A stretch of DNA of 64,000 nucleotides from Ancylobacter vacuolatus (GTDB taxonomy: Bacteria > Pseudomonadota > Alphaproteobacteria > Rhizobiales > Xanthobacteraceae), in assembly GCF_030813595.1 (NCBI RefSeq), contig NZ_JAUSUH010000003.1:1-64000 (forward strand), in the 5' to 3' direction. Under the pieces are notes generated by a model. That model saw nothing but the letters and a program-made list of their open reading frames with translations. It did no database searches and was not told the origin of the DNA. Both the position numbers and the translations under genes were made by a program. Positions 1 through 7,611 of this stretch are shown piece after piece (within the stretch, counting starts at the first letter, position 1; the number at the start of each line of letters is the position of its first letter).

Positions 1-890
1 GGCGCCACCACGGCGAGATTGGTGGTCTGCGCCTTCGAGATGCCGATGAACGAGTTCATGATGCCCCACACCGTGCCGAACAGGCCGACAAAGGGTGCGG
101 TGGCGCCGATGGTGGCGAGCAGGCCGGTGCCGCGGGTGATCGCCCGCCCCGCCGCCACCTCGATGCGCGACAGCGAGATCGACACCCGCTCCTTGATGCC
201 GTCGGCCGGCAGCGGCCCGGAGCGCTGGAGTTCGAGATCGGTCGTCGCCAGCATGGCGCCGGCCGGCCCGCGCGGGTCGACGCGCCGCGCCTCGTCCAGC
301 GTCGCGCTGGCGAGATAGCCCTTCAGCGCCCGCCGCAGCCGGCGCTTGGCCACGGCCAGTTCCAGCGTCTTCGCCAGCCACACCGTCCAGGTCACCACCG
401 AGGCGAAGGCAAGGCCGATCATCACAGCCTTCACCACCCAGTCCGCCGCCAGGAACATCCCCCAAGGGGACAGGTCATGCGGGAGCTGCGCCGCGACGGA
501 GGGGTCCTCACCTTGGTCGAGCGGCAGGCCTGAGGCGGCCGGGTCCGCCGGGGCCTCGCCGGTGGCGGGCGCGGTGGCCGAGGGGTCAGCGGCGGGCGCG
601 GCCGGGGCGGCGGCGGCATCGCCGGCCGGGGAGTGCACAGGCTCGCCGGTCGCCGGGGCCGCCATGCCGGGAGCCGGCGGCACCAGCGGATCGAACGCCG
701 ACGGCGCGGGGGCCGCCATGCCGGGCGCGGCTGGCGCGGGGGTGGCGGGGGTCGAGAGGGCCGGCGCCGGCGGCTGCACCTGCGCCCACGCCGCCACGGG
801 GCCGGCCACCAGCAGCGCCAGCGCCAGCAGAAGGTTCAGCGCCGGGCGCTGGGCGAGGGACGCGGCGAGGGTTGTGGGTGTCGTCGGCAT
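1..890 (-). CDS. exbB: TonB-system energizer ExbB (partial, C-terminus off the window)
   Basis: Inner-membrane proton-channel subunit that, with ExbD and TonB, powers outer-membrane uptake of iron complexes. Translation from the ATG at 890 gives an N-terminal signal or membrane segment (AQRPALNLLLALALLVAGP), a Pro/Ala-rich periplasmic stretch of about 100 residues, a membrane segment (about residues 147-165) and the MotA/TolQ/ExbB core ending in ATIGATAPFVGLFGTVWGIM. The long Pro/Ala-rich N-terminus is usual for ExbB of Hyphomicrobiales, which separates it from TolQ and MotA. A GGGAAG ribosome site precedes the ATG. The reading frame is still open at base 1, so roughly the last transmembrane helix is missing; exbD and tonB would be expected next. 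An iron-type operator candidate lies upstream. Confidence 0.9.
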   Translation of the reverse strand, partial: MPTTPTTLAASLAQRPALNLLLALALLVAGPVAAWAQVQPPAPALSTPATPAPAAPGMAAPAPSAFDPLVPPAPGMAAPATGEPVHSPAGDAAAAPAAPAADPSATAPATGEAPADPAASGLPLDQGEDPSVAAQLPHDLSPWGMFLAADWVVKAVMIGLAFASVVTWTVWLAKTLELAVAKRRLRRALKGYLASATLDEARRVDPRGPAGAMLATTDLELQRSGPLPADGIKERVSISLSRIEVAAGRAITRGTGLLATIGATAPFVGLFGTVWGIMNSFIGISKAQTTNLAVVA

Positions 891-1025
891 GGCGGCTTCC
901 CGAAGCTCCGGTTTCCCCGGCGCTCCGGCCCGAAGGCGGAGATGTCGGCCGGGGCGTCCTCAGTCCCGGCTTCCATAAACCCGCAATGACGGGATCGACA
1001 ACACTAAAACGACCAGATGCTCAAA

Positions 1026-1042
1026 TGTAGAATTCTTCGAAA
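1026..1042. promoter_or_regulatory. Candidate Irr/ICE-like iron operator upstream of exbB
   Basis: TGTAGAATTCTTCGAAA matches the rhizobial iron control element (TTTAGAA, 3-base spacer, TTCTAAA) at 6 of 7 positions in each half-site. It sits in an AT-rich island between exbB and the FAD oxidase, about 135 bases upstream of the exbB start. ExbB genes in this order are commonly iron-regulated. The match was made by eye, and a Fur/Mur-type site is an alternative. Confidence 0.4.
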
Positions 1043-1092
1043 CAAGGATTACAGCAGGATTGTACAATTTAACATCATTCTAGACTAAGCAT

Positions 1093-2514
1093 TCATCCCA
1101 CCCGAACACCGATCACCTTGCCGGGATTGAGGGTCTGTGCGGGATCAAGTGCCGCTTTGACCCGCTGCATCAGGTCAAGCGCGACGGGATCGGCGTAATG
1201 GGCCAGTTCCTCGCGCTTCAAGAGGCCGATACCGTGCTCGGCGGCGATGGAGCCGTCCATCTCGGTCACGATGTCATGCACGATCCTGTTGAACCTTTCC
1301 CACAAAGCGAGGAAGGCGGCCTTGTCCATGCCGACCGGCTGGCTGAGGTTGAAATGGATATTGCCGTCGCCGACATGGCCGAACGGGCACGGCCGCAGCC
1401 CCGGCAGCGCCGCGAGGCAGGCGGGCAGCGCCCGGTCGAGAAATTCCGGCACGCGCGAGACCGGCACCGAGACGTCGTGCTTGATCGAGCCGCCCTCGTG
1501 CTTCTGCGCCTCCGACATGTCCTCGCGCAGCCGCCACAGATTGGCCGCCTGCGCCTCGCTGCTGGCGATGACGGCGTCGAGCACCTCCCCCGCCTCCATC
1601 GCGGCGCCAAGCCCCTCCTCCATCAGCGCGCCGAGATCGAAGGCGCGGGTGGGCGAGGAGAGCTCGGCCAGCACATACCACTCATAGCTGTCCGCCAGCG
1701 GGCGCACCGTGCCCGGCATGTGCCGCAGCACCGTCTCGACCCCGAAGGCGGCCATCAGCTCGAAGGTGGTGAGCGCGTCGCCCGCCTCGCCGCGCAGGCG
1801 CTTGAGCAAGGCGAGCGCCGCCGCCGGGTCCGGCACGGCAAGGAAGGCGGTGGCGCGCTGCGCCGGCCTAGGGAACAGCTTCAGCACGGCGGCGGTGATG
1901 ATGCCGAGCGTGCCCTCGCTGCCGAGGAAAAGCTGCTTGAGGTCATAGCCCGCATTGTTCTTGCGCAGCCGCTTCAGCCCGTTCCACACCCGCCCGTCGG
2001 CCAGCACCACTTCCAGCCCCAGCGCCAGCTCGCGCGCATTGCCGTAGCGCAGCACGGCGGTGCCGCCGGCGTTCGAGGACAGGTTGCCGCCGATGCGGCA
2101 GGAGCCCTGCGAGGCGATGTGCAGGGGAAACAGGCAGCCCGCCTCCTCCGCTGCCGCATGCACCTTGTCGAGAATGCAGCCGGCCTCCACCGTCATGGTC
2201 ATGTCGACGGGATCGACGGCGCGGATGCGGTCGAGCCGGGCGAGCGAGAGCAGCATCTGCCCGAACGGCACCTGCCCGCCCACCAGCCCGGTATTGCCGC
2301 CCTGCGGCACCAGCGCCACCCCCGCCTTTGCGCAGGCCTCGACGATGAACGCCACCTCCTCGGTGGAGCCCGGCCGCAGCACGGCGGGCGCCTCGCCCCG
2401 GTAGAGCCCGCGCTCCTCATGCAGATAGGGCGCCATGTCGGCCGGGTCGGTGAGGACATGGGCGGCGCCGATGCGCTGGGCGAGGGCGGCGAGCAGGGGG
2501 GAGAGGGTGGACAT
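1093..2514 (-). CDS. FAD-linked oxidase (D-2-hydroxyglutarate / D-lactate dehydrogenase family)
   Basis: A 473-residue flavoenzyme of the GlcD/DLD type that oxidises a D-2-hydroxy acid and passes electrons to a membrane or ETF acceptor. The N-terminal PCMH FAD-binding domain (about residues 35-215) contains PQGGNTGLVGGQ. The C-terminal FAD-oxidase domain carries the metal-site motifs GHVGDGNIHFN and EHGIGLLKREEL. I chose the ATG at 2514 because MSTLSPLLAALAQRIG is a typical family N-terminus; an in-frame upstream extension is out-of-frame vapC sequence. An AGGA ribosome site precedes it. It begins 14 bases after the VapC toxin stop and so appears cotranscribed with the toxin-antitoxin pair. 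The substrate (2-hydroxyglutarate, lactate or glycolate) cannot be settled from sequence. Confidence 0.85.
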   Translation of the reverse strand: MSTLSPLLAALAQRIGAAHVLTDPADMAPYLHEERGLYRGEAPAVLRPGSTEEVAFIVEACAKAGVALVPQGGNTGLVGGQVPFGQMLLSLARLDRIRAVDPVDMTMTVEAGCILDKVHAAAEEAGCLFPLHIASQGSCRIGGNLSSNAGGTAVLRYGNARELALGLEVVLADGRVWNGLKRLRKNNAGYDLKQLFLGSEGTLGIITAAVLKLFPRPAQRATAFLAVPDPAAALALLKRLRGEAGDALTTFELMAAFGVETVLRHMPGTVRPLADSYEWYVLAELSSPTRAFDLGALMEEGLGAAMEAGEVLDAVIASSEAQAANLWRLREDMSEAQKHEGGSIKHDVSVPVSRVPEFLDRALPACLAALPGLRPCPFGHVGDGNIHFNLSQPVGMDKAAFLALWERFNRIVHDIVTEMDGSIAAEHGIGLLKREELAHYADPVALDLMQRVKAALDPAQTLNPGKVIGVRVG

Positions 2515-2528
2515 GAGCGATCCTGAAA

Positions 2529-2942
2529 CTAGCGGGAGGCGTCGATGACATGAACGTGGCCGGCGCCACCATAGTCGAGAATGGCGGGGTCGGCGGTAAG
2601 CAGGGGCGAGCCCAGATGCCGCGCCGTCGCGATGATGATGCGGTCCGCCGGGTCGGCGTGCAGCGTGCCCGGCAGGCGCACACTGTCCACGGCAATGGCC
2701 GGCTCCAGCGCCGCCAGCCGCAGCGCGGGCAGGGCCAGCACGCTCTCCAGCCAGGCGCCGACATCGTCGGCCAGCGCCAGCCGGCCCTTGTGCACCAGCA
2801 GCGCGATCTCCCACGGCGTGATGGCGGAAACGAACACGCCGCCGGCCTCGCCCGCCCGCTCGAGGACGGCGCGCGCCTGCCCGCCGAGCCGTACGTCGTC
2901 GTCCAGCGCCCAGATCAGCACATGCGTGTCGAGAACAATCAC
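2529..2942 (-). CDS. PIN-domain toxin of a type II toxin-antitoxin system (VapC-like)
   Basis: A 137-residue PIN-domain ribonuclease. The acidic Mg2+-binding residues are visible: Asp5 in MIVLDTHVLIWAL, Glu45 in TPWEIALLV, Asp98 and Asp101 in ADPADRIIIATA, and Asp119 in LLTADPAIL. Known VapC toxins cut tRNA or rRNA; the target here is unknown. Its ATG overlaps the antitoxin stop codon (ATGA), which indicates translational coupling. The LDTHVLIWAL start and the DP-x-DR-x-I-x-ATA motif are those of the PIN group that usually pairs with Phd/YefM antitoxins. The gene looks intact. Confidence 0.88.
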   Translation of the reverse strand: MIVLDTHVLIWALDDDVRLGGQARAVLERAGEAGGVFVSAITPWEIALLVHKGRLALADDVGAWLESVLALPALRLAALEPAIAVDSVRLPGTLHADPADRIIIATARHLGSPLLTADPAILDYGGAGHVHVIDASR

Positions 2943-3181
2943 GAAAGGGCGGCCCAGTCGCCCGCATCCGTCGCCGGTTCGAACGGCTCGTCATAGCGGG
3001 TGACGACCCCGCGAGACGCGCCGATCAGTGACCGCGCCGGCACGGCGGGGACCGGGCTCAGCACCGCCACCGGCTTGCCCCGGCGGGTAATGGTCACCGG
3101 CTCGCCGGTCTCGTTCATCTCGTCGATCAGGCGCAGGCATTCGGCTTTGAACTGCGCGGCCGGGACGATCCTTGCGCTCAT
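2939..3181 (-). CDS. Phd/YefM-family antitoxin
   Basis: An 80-residue antitoxin that binds DNA through its N-terminal Phd/YefM fold and neutralises the PIN toxin through its C-terminus. The family core is FKAECLRLIDEMNETGEPVT followed by ITRRGKPVAVLSP. I chose the ATG at 3181 because an AGGAGG ribosome site (complement of 3189-3194) lies seven bases upstream. A further in-frame ATG at 3223 would put the palindromic operator inside the gene. The last four bases overlap the toxin start. The pair is probably autorepressed through the TGTACA inverted repeat at 3201-3219. Confidence 0.87.
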   Translation of the reverse strand: MSARIVPAAQFKAECLRLIDEMNETGEPVTITRRGKPVAVLSPVPAVPARSLIGASRGVVTRYDEPFEPATDAGDWAALS

Positions 3182-3200
3182 GAGCCTGCCTCCTGGAGCC

Positions 3201-3219
3201 TGTACATGATTTATGTACA
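3201..3219. promoter_or_regulatory. TGTACA inverted-repeat operator of the toxin-antitoxin operon
   Basis: TGTACATGATTTATGTACA is a perfect 7-bp inverted repeat with a 5-base spacer. Each arm contains the self-complementary hexamer TGTACA, the core recognised by YefM in Escherichia coli. It lies 19 bases upstream of the antitoxin ATG, overlapping the expected promoter. Repression by the antitoxin or the toxin-antitoxin complex is an inference from family knowledge. Confidence 0.6.
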
Positions 3220-3344
3220 TCATTGTCCCGCAATGGCAAGGAGGGCGCGCGCCCGCCCGGCGCGCCGCTCATCGCGGACATGGCTCCATTGTCGCCCCGC
3301 CGCGCCCCCTTGCCCCGGCGCGTCTTTCCCCCTATCCCCGCGCC

Positions 3345-5168
3345 ATGGCCCCTCCTCTTCTTCTGCTTCAAGATACCAAGCTCACCTTTGGCGGCACGCC
3401 GCTGCTGGAGGGGGCGGAGCTTTCCGTCTCCGCCGGCGAGCGCGTCGGCCTTGTCGGCCGCAACGGCTCGGGCAAGTCCACCCTGCTGAAAATCGCCGCC
3501 GGCCTCGTTTCCGCCGATAGCGGGGCGCGCTTCGTGCAGCCCGGCGCGACGGTGCGCTATCTGCCGCAGGAGCCGGACCTCTCCGGCTTCGCCACCACGC
3601 TGGCCTATGTCGAGGCCGGCATGGGGCCGGGCGACCAGGAATACCGCGCGCAGTATCTGCTCAGCGAGCTCGGCCTCACCGGCATGGAAAACCCGGCCAA
3701 CCTCTCCGGCGGCGAGGCGCGCCGCGCGGCGCTGGCCCGCGTGCTGGCCCCCGAGCCGGACATTCTGCTGCTCGACGAGCCGACCAACCATCTCGATTTG
3801 CCCGCCATCGAATGGCTGGAGGCGGAGATTGCCTCGCTGCGCTCGGCCCTCGTGCTGATCAGCCATGACCGCCGCTTCCTGCAGGACCTCACCCGCGCCA
3901 CCGTCTGGCTCGACCGGGGCCGCACCAAGCGCATGGAGCGCGGCTTCGGCTTCTTCGAGGAATGGCGCGACCAGGTGCTGGAAGAGGAAGAGCGCGACCA
4001 GCAGAAGCTTGCCCGCAAGATCGTCGCGGAAGAGCACTGGATGCGCTACGGTGTCACCGCGCGACGCAAGCGCAACGTCCGCCGCGTCGGCGAGCTGGCC
4101 GCCCTGCGCGCCCAGTTCCGCGACCATCGCGGCGCGCTGGGCAGCGTCACCATGGCGGCCACCGAGGCGGAAGTCTCCGGCAAGCTGGTGATGGAAGCCG
4201 AGCACATTTCCAAGACCTATGGCGAGCGCGTCATCGTGCGCGACCTCACCATCCGCATCCAGCGCGGCGACCGCATCGGCATTGTCGGGCCCAATGGCGC
4301 CGGCAAGACCACGCTGCTGAAAATGCTGACCGGCGAACTGGCCCCGGACACCGGCAAGGCCAAGATGGGCACCAATATCGAGATGGCGACGCTCGACCAG
4401 CGCCGCGCCGCGCTCGACCCCAACCGCTCGGTGCGCGAGACGCTCACCGACGGGCGCGGCGACCAGGTGTTCGTCGGCGGCAATCCGCGCCATGTCATCG
4501 GCTATATGAAGGACTTCCTGTTCACCCCGGAACAGGCCGGCACCGCCGTCTCGCGCCTGTCGGGTGGCGAGCGGGGGCGGCTCTTGCTGGCCTGCGCGTT
4601 GGCGCAGGCCTCCAACCTCATGGTGCTGGACGAGCCGACCAACGATCTCGACCTCGAAACGCTCGACCTACTGGAAGAGATGATCGACGACTATGCCGGC
4701 ACGGTGCTGCTGGTGAGCCATGACCGCGACTTCCTCGACCGCACCGTCACCGCCACCATCGCCTATGAGGGCGACGGCAATTGGGAGGTCTATGCCGGCG
4801 GCTATTCCGACATGGTGGCCCAGCGCGGCCATGGCGTGAAGATGCGCGCGGCGGCGGCGCCCAAGGCGGCGAGCGCCAAGGCGGGCAATGCCAAAGCCGG
4901 CACCGCCGCGCCCGCCCCGGCCGCGTCCAAGCGCAAATTCTCCTTCAAGGAGAAGCACGCGCTGGAGCAGCTGCCCAAGCGTATCGCCCAGCTGGAATCC
5001 GACATCAAGCGCATCAACAACACGCTGCACACGCCCAATTTCTACACCCGCGACCCCGCCGGCTTCCAGAAGGCCACAGCCGAGCTGACCAAGGCGCAGG
5101 CGGAACTGGCCAAGGCCGAGGAAGAGTGGCTGAAGCTGGAAATGATGCGCGAGGAAGCCGGCGGGTGA
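3345..5168 (+). CDS. ABC-F family ATP-binding protein (Uup-like)
   Basis: A cytosolic 607-residue protein with two ABC ATPase domains and no membrane segment, the ABC-F class that acts on ribosomes or DNA. Domain 1 has Walker A GRNGSGKST (about residue 38), signature LSGGEARRA (about 121) and Walker B ILLLDEPTNHLD. Domain 2 has Walker A GPNGAGKTT (about 320), signature LSGGERGRL (about 405) and LMVLDEPTNDLD. The last 80 residues are a Lys/Glu-rich coiled coil (KEKHALEQLPKRIAQLES), typical of Uup rather than EttA. The start at 3345 gives a standard ABC-F N-terminus; an in-frame upstream extension to 3213 is not family-like. It is monocistronic, and REP-like palindromes follow its stop. Confidence 0.9.
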   Translation: MAPPLLLLQDTKLTFGGTPLLEGAELSVSAGERVGLVGRNGSGKSTLLKIAAGLVSADSGARFVQPGATVRYLPQEPDLSGFATTLAYVEAGMGPGDQEYRAQYLLSELGLTGMENPANLSGGEARRAALARVLAPEPDILLLDEPTNHLDLPAIEWLEAEIASLRSALVLISHDRRFLQDLTRATVWLDRGRTKRMERGFGFFEEWRDQVLEEEERDQQKLARKIVAEEHWMRYGVTARRKRNVRRVGELAALRAQFRDHRGALGSVTMAATEAEVSGKLVMEAEHISKTYGERVIVRDLTIRIQRGDRIGIVGPNGAGKTTLLKMLTGELAPDTGKAKMGTNIEMATLDQRRAALDPNRSVRETLTDGRGDQVFVGGNPRHVIGYMKDFLFTPEQAGTAVSRLSGGERGRLLLACALAQASNLMVLDEPTNDLDLETLDLLEEMIDDYAGTVLLVSHDRDFLDRTVTATIAYEGDGNWEVYAGGYSDMVAQRGHGVKMRAAAAPKAASAKAGNAKAGTAAPAPAASKRKFSFKEKHALEQLPKRIAQLESDIKRINNTLHTPNFYTRDPAGFQKATAELTKAQAELAKAEEEWLKLEMMREEAGG

Positions 5169-5199
5169 GCGGGCGTGGCCGCGCGAGGGCGCGGCCTGC

Positions 5200-5344
5200 G
5201 TGCTTCGAGACGCGGCGCTGCGCGCCGCTCCTCAGCATGACGAGGGCGTGTTACGGGAGCGATGAGGGTGCTTCGTCATCCTGAGGTGACGAAGGACACC
5301 CTTCGTCATCCTGAGGTGCCCGGCGAAGCCGGGCCTCGAAGGAC
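5200..5344. repeat. REP-like palindromic elements (family A, about three units)
   Basis: Three partial or full units lie between the ABC-F gene and the methyltransferase gene. One is degenerate (5200-5241, CTTCGAG to CTCAGCATGACGA), one is truncated (5272-5293), and one is full (5302-5344). The full unit runs from TTCGTCATCCTGAGGTGC through a GCCCGGCGAAGCCGGGC hairpin to CTCGAAGGA. Related units recur at 33732, 43361, 57519 and 59553. Confidence 0.75.
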
Positions 5345-5411
5345 GCACGCCCTCGCCGCGCCGGCCGCCGCCGGCCAGCGCCTCCCAAAGAACACACCAC
5401 CCGAGCCCACC

Positions 5412-6218
5412 ATGCCCCGCCTCATCCCCCTCGCCTCCCCGGACGACCCGCGCATCGACGCCTATCGCGTCATCAAGGAGCGCGATCTGGTCGGGCGCGG
5501 CGGGCGTTTCATCGTCGAGGGACGCACGGTGCTGGATGTGGCGCTGTCAAAGCGCAACCGCTTCGCGCTGGAATCGCTGCTGCTGGCGGAAAGCCGGGTG
5601 GACGCCCTCGCCCCGCTGCTGGCGCAGGCCCCCGCTGACCTGCCGATCTATACCGCCAGCCAGACCATTCTCGACGGCATCACCGGCTTCCACATCCATC
5701 GCGGCCTGCTCGGCGTCGGGCTGCGCGGCGCCCTGCCCTCAATGGCGGAACTGGTGGCCGGGCTGCCGGAGGCGGCGCTTGTCGTGGTGCCGCTCGGCAT
5801 CGCCAATCACGACAATGTCGGTGGCATCATGCGCAACGCCGCCGCCTTCGGCGCCGATGCGGCGCTGTTCGACTTCGCCTCCTGCGATCCGCTCTACCGC
5901 AAGGCGATTCGCGTCTCGGTCGGCGGCAGCCTGATCGTGCCCTTCGCCCGCGAAGGTGCGGCGCCAGTGCTGCTGGACCTGCTGGCCGCCGCCGATTTCG
6001 AGCTGCTGGCGCTGAGCCCCGCCGGGGCGACGGTGCTGAGCGAGGTGAAGCCCGCCCGCCGCACCGCGCTTCTGCTCGGCGCCGAGGGGCCGGGCCTGCC
6101 CGATTCCATCCTCGCCCGCACCCGCACCGTGCGGATCCCGATGCGCGGGGGCTTCGACTCGCTCAATGTCGCCACAACAAGCGGTATTGCGCTGCACGCT
6201 CTTGCCTGTGGCCGGTAA
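5412..6218 (+). CDS. SpoU/TrmH-family RNA 2'-O-methyltransferase
   Basis: A 268-residue SPOUT-class methyltransferase that transfers a methyl group from S-adenosylmethionine to a ribose 2'-OH in rRNA or tRNA. The N-terminal substrate-binding part (about 1-95) has RGGRFIVEGRTVLDVAL. The knotted catalytic domain has motif 2 NHDNVGGIMRNAAAFGADA, motif 3 LLLGAEGPGLPD and the C-terminal knot motif RIPMRGGFDSLNVATTSGIA. The start at 5412 gives the family length and lies after the REP-like repeats. The exact RNA target is not predictable. It ends about 100 bases before a strong intrinsic terminator. Confidence 0.88.
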   Translation: MPRLIPLASPDDPRIDAYRVIKERDLVGRGGRFIVEGRTVLDVALSKRNRFALESLLLAESRVDALAPLLAQAPADLPIYTASQTILDGITGFHIHRGLLGVGLRGALPSMAELVAGLPEAALVVVPLGIANHDNVGGIMRNAAAFGADAALFDFASCDPLYRKAIRVSVGGSLIVPFAREGAAPVLLDLLAAADFELLALSPAGATVLSEVKPARRTALLLGAEGPGLPDSILARTRTVRIPMRGGFDSLNVATTSGIALHALACGR

Positions 6219-6325
6219 AGCACGCGTGAAGCACGAATCAAGGCTCGACAATCGCGGCACCGAGGCGCATCTTGAATCGCACTTCTACAGGCGGGAAGCC
6301 GTCTGATTGATCGTCAACTCTTAAA

Positions 6326-6354
6326 GGCCCGAGGTACCCCCTCGGGCCTTTTTT
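6326..6354 (+). terminator. Intrinsic (Rho-independent) terminator
   Basis: A perfect 9-bp stem GGCCCGAGG / CCTCGGGCC (6326-6334 and 6340-6348) with a 5-base loop is followed by six T residues, with AAA before the stem. It ends transcription from the plus-strand methyltransferase gene. The stretch 6219-6325 between that gene and the hairpin shows no gene I recognise; it could be a 3' UTR or a small RNA using this terminator. Bases 6355-6435 hold the leader of the next operon. Confidence 0.9.
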
Positions 6355-6435
6355 CTGTCGGCTGCTGCTTTGGACGCGCCGGCCTTTTGCTGGTATTGCG
6401 ACCCTCGCGCGGCCCGTCCCTTGGCGTAGAGAGCG

Positions 6436-7056
6436 ATGCCAGACCTTCAGCCCTTCCGTCCCGAGATCATCAAGCTCGGCGGCAGCCTCATCGGCCATCC
6501 CCGCCTGCGCGCTCTGCTCGCGGCGCTCGCCCGGCGCGGCGCGCCCCTGCTGCTGGTGGCTGGCGGCGGCCCGCTGGCCGATGCCGTGCGGGCGCTGCAG
6601 CCGCGCCTGTCGCTTTCAGATGCCGCCTGCCACCGCATGGCGATCCTCGCCATGGAGCAGACCGCCCACGCCTTCGCCGACCTCAGCCGCGATTCCCTGT
6701 CGCCCGGCCTCGCCCTCGCCGACGCGCCCGCCGCGATACAGGAGGCACAGGCGCAGGGCCGCGCCGCCCTGTGGCTGCCCGCCCGCATGGCGCTGGCGGC
6801 AAGCGACCTGCCGGAAAGCTGGGACCTCACCTCGGACAGTCTTGCCGCCTGGCTGGCGGAAAAGACCGGCGCCCTCCGGCTGACGCTGGTCAAATCCATC
6901 CCCGCGCCCGCCGGCAGCACGCCCGCCGACTGGGCGGCGGCCGGCCTCGTCGATCCGCTCTTTCCCGCCTTCGCCGCCCGTCTCGCCTGCCCTGTCGGCG
7001 TGACAACGGCGGAGGCCTTCCTGGCCGCACCGACCCAAGGGGAGATCGCCGCATGA
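6436..7056 (+). CDS. Amino acid kinase family protein, MfnE-like (methanofuran biosynthesis)
   Basis: A 206-residue single-domain amino acid kinase fold. The phosphate-binding loops are IIKLGGSLI (about residues 11-19) and LLLVAGGGPLAD (about 38-49). By position and family it resembles MfnE, which phosphorylates 5-(aminomethyl)-3-furanmethanol phosphate to the diphosphate used to build methanofuran. It is the first gene of a tight plus-strand run (ATGA overlap with the next gene) that ends with mfnB, the enzyme making the MfnE precursor, which supports the role. Older annotations call such proteins uridylate kinase; the length and context argue against that. Confidence 0.72.
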   Translation: MPDLQPFRPEIIKLGGSLIGHPRLRALLAALARRGAPLLLVAGGGPLADAVRALQPRLSLSDAACHRMAILAMEQTAHAFADLSRDSLSPGLALADAPAAIQEAQAQGRAALWLPARMALAASDLPESWDLTSDSLAAWLAEKTGALRLTLVKSIPAPAGSTPADWAAAGLVDPLFPAFAARLACPVGVTTAEAFLAAPTQGEIAA

Positions 7057-7610
7057 GCGCGAGCAAGGGAGCCTATCCGCGCTGGGCCTGGGCGCTCACC
7101 GGCTCGGGCCATTACTTCACCGAGTCGATCGCGCTGATAAAGTCGCTCGACGCGGTGGACCTGTTCGTCTCCAGGGCGGCGGACGAGGTGCTGCGCATGT
7201 ACAAGCAGGACCTGCCCAAGGACACCCGCATCTTCAAGGAGACGACCGCGAGTTCCGCTCCGGTCGGGCGCTTCTATGAGGGGCTGTACCACACGCTGGT
7301 GGTTTCCCCGGCCTCCTCCAACACGGTGGCGAAGGCGGTGTTCGGCATTTCCGACACGCTGGTGACCAACTGCTTTGCCCAGGCCGGCAAGTGCCGCGTC
7401 CACGCCATCGTCTTCGCCTGCGACACCGCGCCTGAAATGATCACCATGGCGCCCAAGGGCCCGGTCTCGGTCTATCCCCGGCGGATCGACCTTGAGAACA
7501 CCGCCAAGCTGAAGGAATTCGACGACACCGTCGTGGTCGAATCGATCGGCGATCTTGAAGCCGCCATCGCCGCGCGCGGGCTCCACCTCGCGGAAAAGGC
7601 CGCCTCCTGA
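7053..7610 (+). CDS. Archaeal-type flavoprotein, DmrB-like dihydromethanopterin reductase
   Basis: A 185-residue flavoprotein of the DmrB/AfpA group. The family is known for FMN-dependent reduction of dihydromethanopterin to H4MPT, the last step that activates the coenzyme. Visible features are the N-terminal WAWALTGSGHYFTESIALI flavin-binding start, the VVSPASSNTVAKAVFGISD segment and a Cys-containing middle (TNCFAQAGKCRV, FACDTAPEM). The start ATG overlaps the preceding stop. The alternative is a generic flavin carrier for another methylotrophy reductase; context favours H4MPT metabolism. Confidence 0.72.
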   Translation: MSASKGAYPRWAWALTGSGHYFTESIALIKSLDAVDLFVSRAADEVLRMYKQDLPKDTRIFKETTASSAPVGRFYEGLYHTLVVSPASSNTVAKAVFGISDTLVTNCFAQAGKCRVHAIVFACDTAPEMITMAPKGPVSVYPRRIDLENTAKLKEFDDTVVVESIGDLEAAIAARGLHLAEKAAS

Positions 7611-7611
7611 G

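Noticed and set aside
2991..4493. A 500-codon minus-strand frame opposite the ABC-F gene
   Set aside because: Antisense to conserved ABC motifs; no recognisable protein family.
5200..5344. CRISPR-like repeats
   Set aside because: Units are inverted palindromes without regular unique spacers and no cas genes are in the window.
6219..6305. Small protein ending at the TGA near 6303
   Set aside because: No start codon with a ribosome site and no recognisable family; the frame merely continues from the methyltransferase tail region.
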